The notes under the pieces were generated by a model that was not told where the DNA came from, searched no databases, and saw only the letters and a program-made list of their open reading frames with translations. 6,158 bases of DNA from Betaproteobacteria bacterium (GTDB lineage: Bacteria; Pseudomonadota; Gammaproteobacteria; Burkholderiales; SG8-41), in contig JAJTHX010000407.1 of the NCBI GenBank assembly GCA_021300125.1, positions 1-6,158 of the forward strand, written 5' to 3'. The translations under genes were made by a program, and so were the position numbers. Shown piece by piece: positions 1-5,218 of the stretch (position 1 is its first letter; the number at the start of each line of letters is the position of its first letter).

Positions 1-21
1 GGCAGGGGATGCGGCCGCGGC

Positions 22-939
22 TCAGTCCAGCAGCGCAAAAAAACTGTCCGCAAAGTCTTTGCGGTAACGATCCGTCACCGGCCGCACGGCCTCGGCAAAG
101 GCGCGGTGCTCCGCCGTCGTCAGCCGCACGACTTCGTTCTGCGCCGGGTCCAGGCGCTTCAGCATTTCCGCATCTTCAGCCGCCGCGAGCTGGCGCTGCA
201 GCACGGTGGCCTCATGCGCGGCGATGTCCACGGCGCGCTGCACCTGCTCAGGCCAGGATTCGTATTGCGCACGGTTGGCCATCAGGCAGGCGACGCCGTA
301 GACATGGCCGGAGAGGGTGATGTGGCGGTGGTGCTTGTGGATGTCGAAGTTGACGATGTTGGTCAGCGGGTTGTCCTGGCCGTCGAAGCGGTCGCCGCCG
401 ATCTGCTCGACGAAGATCTTGATGTCTTCAAGGATCGGTTCCATGCCGAGCAGGCGCAGTGATTCGGCCTGCAGCTCGCTCATCTGGATGCGGATGCGGA
501 TGCCCTTGCAGTCGGCCGGGGTGCGGACGGGCCGCAGCTTGTTGCTGAAATGGCGGAAGCCGTTGTCCCAGTACGCGAGCAGGCGGAAGGGCGACTGCTG
601 CGATGTTTTTTGTTGCAGCGACTGCCCGAGCTTGCCGTCGAGCACCCGATAGGCCGCATCGCGGTCGGGGAACAGGAAGGGCAGGTCAAACAGGCCCAGC
701 TCCGGCACCCATTTCGCGAAGCGCAGCGAGGAGATGTAGCAGGCCGAGAGTTCGCCGCGCTCGACCATGCCCGGCAGGTCGCCGGACTTGTGGCCCAGCG
801 CCAGCACGTCGGGCACGAATTCGAAACGCACCGCATCGCCGGCCTCGCGCTGCAGCACCTCGCCAAAGCGCTGGCAGGCGCGGGTGTGGATGGAGGCGGG
901 TTTCTGGTAGCCGCCGAGGCGGAAGGTGACGGGGGCCAT
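22..939 (-). CDS. TRAP transporter DctP-type solute-binding protein, lacking a signal peptide
   Basis: A 305-residue protein of the DctP family, whose members normally bind organic acids in the periplasm and deliver them to a DctQ/DctM membrane pair. Family features visible: a PFLF segment near residues 87-90 in the first lobe; a PADCKGIRIR segment (141-150) whose final arginine R150 sits where the family's carboxylate-binding arginine lies; the DGQDNP motif (186-191); and the ITLSGHVY stretch (about 207-214). Length fits a mature DctP protein (family usually 320-340 with signal). The start is well supported: AAAGGA lies 6 bases upstream of ATG on the minus strand. Oddly, the protein opens directly with the first strand of the mature domain (MAPVTFRLGG), with no hydrophobic leader, and the in-frame codons upstream encode a polar stretch. 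It follows the TauE-like gene by 20 bases, so is probably co-transcribed. Family assignment is confident; cell location and substrate are unknown. Confidence 0.9.
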   Translation of the reverse strand: MAPVTFRLGGYQKPASIHTRACQRFGEVLQREAGDAVRFEFVPDVLALGHKSGDLPGMVERGELSACYISSLRFAKWVPELGLFDLPFLFPDRDAAYRVLDGKLGQSLQQKTSQQSPFRLLAYWDNGFRHFSNKLRPVRTPADCKGIRIRIQMSELQAESLRLLGMEPILEDIKIFVEQIGGDRFDGQDNPLTNIVNFDIHKHHRHITLSGHVYGVACLMANRAQYESWPEQVQRAVDIAAHEATVLQRQLAAAEDAEMLKRLDPAQNEVVRLTTAEHRAFAEAVRPVTDRYRKDFADSFFALLD

Positions 940-945
940 CGGGGA

Positions 946-951
946 TCCTTT
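946..951 (-). promoter_or_regulatory. Ribosome binding site of the TRAP receptor gene
   Basis: AAAGGA on the minus strand, 6 bases before the ATG at 939. It matters because it fixes the start of the TRAP receptor and so supports the absence of a signal peptide. Confidence 0.7.
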
Positions 952-959
952 AAGGTAGT

Positions 960-1751
960 TTAGAGCAGGCCGCTGATCAGCCCGAGGGAGACCGTGAACA
1001 GCAGCAGTGCCACCAGCTTGCGGATGGTGGGCATGGTGGCCTTGTGCAGAAAGCGCTTGCCGATGACCGAGCCCGCCAGCGCGGCGAGCACGGCAGCGGC
1101 GAGCAGGCCGTAGTCGAATTCGGCGTGGTGTTGCCCGATCAGCTGCGCATACATCGCCAGCCGCGACAGGTCGATGAAAAAGGCGACGGCTGCGCCGGTG
1201 GCAACGTAGGCGGCCTTGTCGAGCCCGGCGTTGAGCAGGAAGGCCGAGCGCAGCGCGCCCTGCAGGCCGGCGAGTCCGCCGAAAAAGCCGCAGATCAGGC
1301 CGCCGGGGATCTGCCAGCGCTGCGGAAATCCGCGACGGCCGGCCGTCGGCCGCAATTCGGCCAGCGCAAACACCAGCAGCAGCACGCCGATCACCAGCTG
1401 CGGCGGGGTGACCGACACCGCGCGGCCGAACAGCGTGTAGTCGATGCGCCAGCCGCTGCCGGCCAGCTGCACCAGCAGCCAGGCGCCGGCCAGCGCGCCG
1501 AGCGCGGCGGTCAGGCCGAAGCGCAGCGCCACACCGCGGTCGATGTGCCGGTGCACCAGACCGAGCTTGAACACGCCGTTCACGAAATGGACGATGGCGG
1601 TCAGCGCGACGGCTTTTTCAATCGCGAAAAACACCGCGAAGGCGGGCAGCAGCAGGGTGCCCAGGCCGAAGCCGGAAAAAAAGGTCAGTAGCGAGGCCAG
1701 TGCGGCCACCGAGCAGATGATCAGGTAGGTCATGGCGTGTGAGCAGAGCAT
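960..1751 (-). CDS. TauE/SafE (DUF81) family membrane permease
   Basis: A 263-residue, very hydrophobic protein with about eight predicted membrane segments (roughly 8-26, 29-47, 75-96, 117-132, 148-165, 177-197, 213-230, 244-262). It has the internal duplication of the TauE/SafE family: SGFGLGTLLLPAF (26-38) in the first half and GFFGGLAGLQGA (155-166) in the second. Members are inner-membrane anion carriers; characterised ones are linked to export of sulfite, sulfoacetate or related compounds, but most are of unknown substrate. Two in-frame starts are possible: ATG at 1751 and ATG at 1733 (M7), the latter giving the more usual N-terminus. Neither has a clear SD sequence, so the start is uncertain. 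The DctP-type receptor gene follows after 20 bases, suggesting one transcript. Family call is confident; substrate is not inferable. Confidence 0.88.
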   Translation of the reverse strand: MLCSHAMTYLIICSVAALASLLTFFSGFGLGTLLLPAFAVFFAIEKAVALTAIVHFVNGVFKLGLVHRHIDRGVALRFGLTAALGALAGAWLLVQLAGSGWRIDYTLFGRAVSVTPPQLVIGVLLLVFALAELRPTAGRRGFPQRWQIPGGLICGFFGGLAGLQGALRSAFLLNAGLDKAAYVATGAAVAFFIDLSRLAMYAQLIGQHHAEFDYGLLAAAVLAALAGSVIGKRFLHKATMPTIRKLVALLLFTVSLGLISGLL

Positions 1752-1786
1752 GAACGGCCGCTGCGGGCAAGTACGCAGTGGCGGGG

Positions 1787-1816
1787 GCTATAGGCAAGGG
1801 GCGGTCGGTATGTCAC
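1787..1816 (-). promoter_or_regulatory. Candidate sigma70 promoter for the permease-receptor unit
   Basis: On the minus strand GTGACA (1816-1811, 5 of 6 to TTGACA) and TATAGC (1792-1787, 4 of 6 to TATAAT) are separated by 18 bases. Transcription would start near 1780, about 30 bases before the first possible start codon. Found by eye; this is a prediction only. Confidence 0.4.
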
Positions 1817-1833
1817 AGTAAGGCTTCACAAGA

Positions 1834-1858
1834 ATGATCCGCATCGTGTCCGGATCAT
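1834..1858. promoter_or_regulatory. Perfect inverted repeat, candidate operator between divergent genes
   Basis: ATGATCCG (1834-1841) is matched exactly by CGGATCAT (1851-1858) across a 9-base spacer, giving a 25-base dyad. It sits between the divergent permease and VOC genes, 23 bases before the VOC start codon and just upstream of the candidate leftward -35. Shape and position fit a binding site for a dimeric regulator, which is not encoded in the window. It could also fold in the VOC leader RNA. Confidence 0.45.
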
Positions 1859-1868
1859 GAACTGCAGC

Positions 1869-1874
1869 AGGAGG
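1869..1874 (+). promoter_or_regulatory. Ribosome binding site that decides the VOC gene start
   Basis: AGGAGG, a full SD match, stands 6 bases before the ATG at 1881. It rules against the in-frame ATG at 1857, which would place this site inside the coding region. Confidence 0.85.
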
Positions 1875-1880
1875 AGCCCC

Positions 1881-2345
1881 ATGAAACTCAACGGCGTACA
1901 CCACATCAACATCGGCTGCCGCGAAAGCGATCTGCCGGCGATCGAGAAGTTTTACACCGAGGCGCTCGGCCTCAAGGTTGGCTACCGGCCGAATTTTCCC
2001 TCGGGCGGCATCTGGCTCTATTGCGGCGACCATCCGCTGGTGCATGTGGTGACGCGCTTCAAGGCGGACTGGACCGGCGTGGACGAGTCGCGCAGCAGCT
2101 ACGATCACACCGCCTACGCGGTGCAGGGCGTGCAGGATTTCCGCGACCGTTTCAAGAAACTGGGCATCGAATACGAAGAGCAGAACGTGCCCAACGCCGG
2201 GTTCCAGATGTTCCTGCGCGATCCGGTCGGCAACAAGGTCGAGCTGAATTTCCCCAACGAGGAGACGCCGGATGACGTCGAGACCGGCCGCCTGTCCTCG
2301 ATGCAATTTCCTGAGCATGCCAAGCCGCGCACGGCCAAGGCTTGA
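1881..2345 (+). CDS. VOC family (glyoxalase/extradiol dioxygenase fold) protein
   Basis: A 154-residue single-domain-size protein made of two beta-alpha-beta-beta-beta modules, as in glyoxalase I, fosfomycin-resistance proteins and dioxygenase-like enzymes. Module one starts VHHINIG (6-12) and continues with the typical helix ending FYTEALGLKVGYR (24-36). Module two has DHTAYAV (75-81) and ends DPVGNKVELNF (114-124). Putative metal ligands are H8, H55, H76 and E121, with spacing close to that of bacterial glyoxalase I, but with histidine at position 55 where that enzyme has glutamate. Cytosolic; no signal. The start was chosen by the AGGAGG site at 1869. Its neighbours (FAH, AtuA) suggest catabolism of an oxo-acid or aromatic ring-cleavage product, but the reaction is not known. 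The family is confident and the function is open. Confidence 0.9.
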   Translation: MKLNGVHHINIGCRESDLPAIEKFYTEALGLKVGYRPNFPSGGIWLYCGDHPLVHVVTRFKADWTGVDESRSSYDHTAYAVQGVQDFRDRFKKLGIEYEEQNVPNAGFQMFLRDPVGNKVELNFPNEETPDDVETGRLSSMQFPEHAKPRTAKA

Positions 2346-2350
2346 GGTTG

Positions 2351-2383
2351 TTCATAAGTAATTGATTTTATTGAAATAATTAC
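2351..2383 (+). promoter_or_regulatory. AT-rich island with candidate promoter and inverted repeat
   Basis: A sharply AT-rich patch in GC-rich DNA, just after the VOC stop. TTCATA (2351-2356, 4 of 6) and AATAAT (2375-2380, 5 of 6) are 18 bases apart, so a sigma70 promoter would start transcription near 2387, ahead of the DUF4387-AtuA pair. GTAATT (2358-2363) and AATTAC (2378-2383) form an inverted repeat overlapping the -10. A small CGCAG-CCC-CTGCG hairpin (2383-2395) follows without a T-run, so no terminator is seen for the VOC gene. Confidence 0.4.
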
Positions 2384-2412
2384 GCAGCCCCTGCGGCCCG
2401 CGTGGTGCTTCG

Positions 2413-2715
2413 ATGAAACTGCTTGAACTGGCGCGCGTGGTGCGCAGCAAGAACGCCGGCCCCACCACGCTGACCATCGACCTGATGTTCAACGACGAGT
2501 CAGGCTATCACCGCGCCTGCGCCGCTGCGGCGCTGCAGCCGGCGGCGATCGCCGCGCTCTACGGCCTCGAGCCTGCCCAGGTTGAAGTCATTCCCTATCC
2601 GCCGGCGCAGGCGATCAAGATCGTGATGGACCGCGCCATCGTCGCCGGCACGCCGGGTGACCGCGATGTCTACGGCGCGCAGCAGCACGGTCCGCTGCTC
2701 GGCATCCGTTTATGA
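2413..2715 (+). CDS. DUF4387 domain protein, partner of AtuA
   Basis: A 100-residue protein that matches the DUF4387 family over its whole length: the N-terminal stretch LARVVRSKNAGP (6-17), followed by TIDLMFND (21-28) and the proline-rich YPPAQAIKIVMDR segment (61-73). No signal peptide or membrane segment, so cytosolic. The biochemical role is unknown; the family is usually found encoded with, or attached to, AtuA/DUF1446 proteins, so it is probably a subunit or domain of the same enzyme. Its stop overlaps the AtuA start in ATGA (2712-2715), implying translational coupling. No strong SD precedes the ATG, but the N-terminus agrees with the family, so the start is likely correct. Confidence 0.85.
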   Translation: MKLLELARVVRSKNAGPTTLTIDLMFNDESGYHRACAAAALQPAAIAALYGLEPAQVEVIPYPPAQAIKIVMDRAIVAGTPGDRDVYGAQQHGPLLGIRL

Positions 2716-4112
2716 ATCACCTTGAACGTCTGCGCGCACAGCTTGTTGCCGGCGGCAAGCGCCAGCCGCTACGCGCACTGGCGGCCTCCGGCCAGCTTGG
2801 CTATGGCATCCCGGAGGCGGCGCTGGAAGAGGGACTCAAGCGCCAGCCGCATTTCATCGGCTGCGACATGGGCTCGGTCGATCCCGGTCCGTACTACCTC
2901 GGCAGCGGGCAGATGGCGACCAGCGAGGCGATCACCCGCGACGATCTGGCCAAGGTGCTGCGCGCGGCGCGTTCGATCCAGGCGCCGCTGCTGCTGGGCA
3001 CGGCAGGCACCGCGGGCGCAGCACCCCACCTCGACGCGACGCTGGCGATGGTGCGCGATATCGCGCGCCGCGAGGGGCTGCGTTTCCGCCTCGCGTCGAT
3101 CCGCGCCGACATGCCGCGTGACCTGCTCAAGGCGGCGGTGCGCGCGGGCCGTACCCGGCCGCTGGGCGCCATCGCAGCGCTGCGCGAAGCGGAGATCGAT
3201 GGTGCCGCGCAGATCGTCGGCCAGATGGGCATTGAAGCCTTCCAGCGCGCACTGGAAGCCGGCGCCGATGTGGTGATTGCCGGCCGCGCCTGCGACACCG
3301 CGGTGTTCGCGGCGATTCCGGCGGCGCTGGGTTATCAGCTGGGGCCGGCGATGCACATGGCCAAGATCATCGAGTGCTGCTCGATCTGCACCACGCCGGG
3401 CGGGCGAGATGCGCTGATGGGCACGCTGGATGATGCGGGCTTTTCCATCGACAGCATGAACCCGATCCGCCACGCAACACCGATGTCGGTGGCGGCGCAC
3501 AGCCTCTACGAGCAGGGCGATCCGTATCGCGTGCACGAACCCGAAGGCACGCTGCATACCGACACGGCGCGCTACGAGCCGCTGGATGAACACCGCTGCC
3601 GCGTCAGCGGCGCGCGCTGGGAACCGGCCGCGCAGTTCACGGTGAAAATCGAGGGGGCGACCCGTGTCGGCGAACGAGCGGTGCTGCTCGCCGGCTGCGG
3701 CGATCCGCGCGCCATCGCGGCGATGCCGGACATCCTTGCCAACGTCGAGAAGACGGTGCGCGAACTGGTCACGCCTTCGGTCAGCGGGCCGTTTGCGGTG
3801 TATCCGAAGATCTATGGTCTCAACGGCGTCACCGCCTGGCCATCACCGGCCGAGCCGCTGCCGCGCGAGGTGTTCGTGCTGGTGGAGGTCATTGCCGCCA
3901 CCGCCGCCGATGCCAAGTCGGTGGCCACCGTGTTCAAGCAATACCTGCTGCACAACGGTTTTCCGGGGCGCATTTCCACCGGTGGCAACCTGTCGTTTCC
4001 GTTCACGCCGCCCGAAGTGATGGCCGGCACCGCCTACCGCTTCAGCGCCTACCACGTGGTCGAGGTGGATGCGCTGGCGCCGCTGTTTCCGGTGACGGTC
4101 GAGGCGTTGTAA
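2712..4112 (+). CDS. AtuA family (DUF1446) protein
   Basis: A 466-residue cytosolic protein of the AtuA/DUF1446 family. Conserved-looking blocks are IGCDMGSVDPGPYYLGSG (49-66), LLLGTAGTAGA (93-103), VVIAGRACDTAVFAA (187-201), HMAKIIEC (215-222), HEPEGTLHTD (275-284) and YPKIYGLNGV (364-373). AtuA of Pseudomonas belongs to the acyclic terpene (citronellol/geraniol) utilisation cluster, but its reaction is not established, and most members lie in other acid-catabolism loci. No geranyl-CoA carboxylase or other Atu gene is present here, so the terpene label should not be taken as function. It seems shorter than Pseudomonas AtuA (close to 600 residues by recollection), and the separate DUF4387 gene may supply the missing part. 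Cysteines 222, 223 and 226 form a CCxxC cluster in the HMAKIIEC region. Coupled to DUF4387 by a 4-base overlap. Family confident; function unknown. Confidence 0.9.
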   Translation: MNHLERLRAQLVAGGKRQPLRALAASGQLGYGIPEAALEEGLKRQPHFIGCDMGSVDPGPYYLGSGQMATSEAITRDDLAKVLRAARSIQAPLLLGTAGTAGAAPHLDATLAMVRDIARREGLRFRLASIRADMPRDLLKAAVRAGRTRPLGAIAALREAEIDGAAQIVGQMGIEAFQRALEAGADVVIAGRACDTAVFAAIPAALGYQLGPAMHMAKIIECCSICTTPGGRDALMGTLDDAGFSIDSMNPIRHATPMSVAAHSLYEQGDPYRVHEPEGTLHTDTARYEPLDEHRCRVSGARWEPAAQFTVKIEGATRVGERAVLLAGCGDPRAIAAMPDILANVEKTVRELVTPSVSGPFAVYPKIYGLNGVTAWPSPAEPLPREVFVLVEVIAATAADAKSVATVFKQYLLHNGFPGRISTGGNLSFPFTPPEVMAGTAYRFSAYHVVEVDALAPLFPVTVEAL

Positions 4113-4135
4113 AAGCCGGGTCAAAGGCGAATTAA

Positions 4136-4162
4136 CAGGATGGACAGGATTTGCAGGATAAA
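4136..4162 (+). repeat. Three tandem 9-base CAGGAT repeats
   Basis: CAGGAT occurs at 4136, 4145 and 4154, exactly 9 bases apart, each followed by a different triplet (GGA, TTG, AAA). It fills part of the 73-base gap between AtuA and the Bug-type gene. From memory, closely similar TTAACAGGAT-GGACAGGAT strings recur between genes in many proteobacterial genomes, suggesting a dispersed intergenic repeat rather than a site specific to this locus; that is recollection and was not checked. Confidence 0.6.
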
Positions 4163-4171
4163 ACCACATGC

Positions 4172-4176
4172 GAGGA
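4172..4176 (+). promoter_or_regulatory. Ribosome binding site of the Bug/TctC gene
   Basis: GAGGA lies 9 bases before the ATG at 4186 and favours that start over the in-frame ATG at 4168. The last CAGGAT repeat could act as a weaker site for the 4168 start, which would add six polar residues before the signal peptide. Confidence 0.6.
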
Positions 4177-4185
4177 ACAGGTGTG

Positions 4186-5157
4186 ATGCATAACAAACTG
4201 ATCAAGGTGCTGCTGGCCGGACTGCTGGCCGTATCGCCGGCGATGGCGACGGCGTCGGAAGTGTTTCCGGCACGCGCGGTGCGCTGGGTGGTGCCGCTCA
4301 CGCCGGGCGCCTCGAATGACGTGATCGCGCGGCTGCTGGCGAACAAGCTCACCGAGATCTGGGGCCAGCAGGTGCTGATCGACAACCGCGGCGGCGCCGG
4401 CGGCATGCTCGGCGCCGACATCGTGGCCAAGGCGCTGCCCAATGGCTATACCATGCTGATGGCCAATCCCGGCGCCAATGCGATCAATTTCGCGCTGCGC
4501 ACCAAGACGCCGTACCGCGCCGAGGACTTTGCCGCGGTGAGCCTGCTCGGCTGGTCGCCGATCCTGCTGGTGGTGAGCGCGGGCTTTCCCGCCAACAACG
4601 TCAAGGATATCATCGCAATGGCGAAGTCGCGGCCGGGCAAGCTCTCGGCCGGCTCTTCGGGCACCGGCGGCAGCAGCCACCTCGCGCTGGAGTTTTTCAA
4701 GATGCTGGCCGGCGTGGACATCCTGCATGTGCCGTACAAGGGCGCATCGCCGGCGATCGTGGACATGATGGCCGGGCAGCTGCAGCTGATCTTCACCACC
4801 TCGGCCACTGCCGCACCGCTGGTCAATGCCGGCAAGCTTAAGGTGCTGGCTACCGCGGGTGATCAGCGTCTTTCCCTGTATCCCAGCGTGCCGACCACCG
4901 CCGAGCAGGGCCTGCCCGGGTACGATGTGCTGATCTGGTTCGGTGTCACGGTGCCCGCGGCCACGCCGAAAGCGACGATCCAGCGCCTGAATGCCGGTTT
5001 CGAGAAGGCCCTGCAGTCCGCGGACGTGCGCGAACGGCTGGCCGCCATCGGCGTGCAGCCCCAGGGTGGACCGCCGGAGCGTTTTGCGCGCTTTCTGGTC
5101 GAGGAAGTCGAGAGATGGAGCAAGGTGGTGAAGGCCGCCAACGTCAAAGCAGAGTAG
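4186..5157 (+). CDS. Bug/TctC family tripartite tricarboxylate transporter substrate-binding protein
   Basis: A 323-residue secreted protein. It begins with a Sec signal peptide: lysines at 4 and 7, a hydrophobic core KVLLAGLLAVSPA (7-19) and an ATA motif with probable cleavage after A23. The mature part shows the family pattern: RWVVPLTPGASND (33-45), NRGGAGG (67-73), GSSGTGGSSHLALE (156-169), HVPYKGASPA (181-190) and MMAGQLQLIF (194-203). Such proteins bind carboxylates in the periplasm for TctA/TctB permeases or act in sensing; Burkholderiales often carry very many, mostly orphan copies. No tctA or tctB is seen here. The start at 4186 is preferred over 4168 by its SD site and signal-peptide shape. 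An intrinsic terminator follows the gene, so it probably ends the transcript begun upstream. Ligand unknown, likely an acid related to the neighbouring enzymes. Confidence 0.93.
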   Translation: MHNKLIKVLLAGLLAVSPAMATASEVFPARAVRWVVPLTPGASNDVIARLLANKLTEIWGQQVLIDNRGGAGGMLGADIVAKALPNGYTMLMANPGANAINFALRTKTPYRAEDFAAVSLLGWSPILLVVSAGFPANNVKDIIAMAKSRPGKLSAGSSGTGGSSHLALEFFKMLAGVDILHVPYKGASPAIVDMMAGQLQLIFTTSATAAPLVNAGKLKVLATAGDQRLSLYPSVPTTAEQGLPGYDVLIWFGVTVPAATPKATIQRLNAGFEKALQSADVRERLAAIGVQPQGGPPERFARFLVEEVERWSKVVKAANVKAE

Positions 5158-5170
5158 TGGCCCTGGCGGC

Positions 5171-5201
5171 GGGGCGCGGTAAACTCGCGCCTTTGTTTTT
5201 T
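5171..5201 (+). terminator. Rho-independent terminator after the Bug/TctC gene
   Basis: GGCGCG (5173-5178) pairs exactly with CGCGCC (5186-5191) across a 7-base loop, with two further G-U pairs possible at the base. TTTGTTTTTT (5192-5201) follows at once. It begins 14 bases after the Bug/TctC stop codon and separates that gene from the FAH-family gene. Confidence 0.8.
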
Positions 5202-5211
5202 CATTCAAAGG
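5190..5211 (+). promoter_or_regulatory. Hairpin that could mask the FAH gene ribosome binding site
   Basis: CCTTTG (5190-5195) pairs exactly with CAAAGG (5206-5211) across a 10-base loop. The right arm contains most of the AAAGGA SD sequence (5207-5212). The left arm shares two bases (5190-5191) with the terminator stem, so the two structures cannot both form fully. The stem is only 6 pairs, half of them A-U, so it is of modest strength. Confidence 0.4.
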
Positions 5212-5218
5212 AACTCTC

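Noticed and set aside
940..1010. Possible hidden signal peptide by extending the TRAP receptor upstream in frame
   Set aside because: The in-frame codons encode a polar, proline- and arginine-containing stretch, not a hydrophobic leader, and run into the permease gene.
1044..1691. Long plus-strand ORF (215 codons) opposite the permease gene
   Set aside because: It is Gln/Arg/Gly-rich with no family resemblance and is the antisense shadow of a clear membrane protein gene in GC-rich DNA.
1857..1880. Upstream ATG as start of the VOC gene
   Set aside because: It would put the AGGAGG site inside the coding region and add residues absent from the VOC fold; the ATG at 1881 has ideal spacing.
1788..2318. 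Minus-strand ORF of 176 codons opposite the VOC gene
   Set aside because: Shadow of a well-supported VOC gene with a perfect SD and metal-ligand pattern.
2383..2395. Hairpin after the VOC gene as a terminator
   Set aside because: The stem is only five pairs with a 3-base loop and no T-run follows.
2769..3593. Long minus-strand ORF (274 codons) opposite AtuA
   Set aside because: His/Arg/Ala-rich composition without motifs, lying wholly within the AtuA gene: an antisense shadow.
4136..4162. CAGGAT repeats as a CRISPR array or replication iterons
   Set aside because: Units are 9 bases with 3-base gaps and only three copies; there are no spacers, no cas or rep genes and no origin features.
4168..4185. 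Upstream ATG as start of the Bug/TctC gene
   Set aside because: It adds six residues before a standard signal peptide; the 4186 start has its own GAGGA site. It remains a possible alternative.
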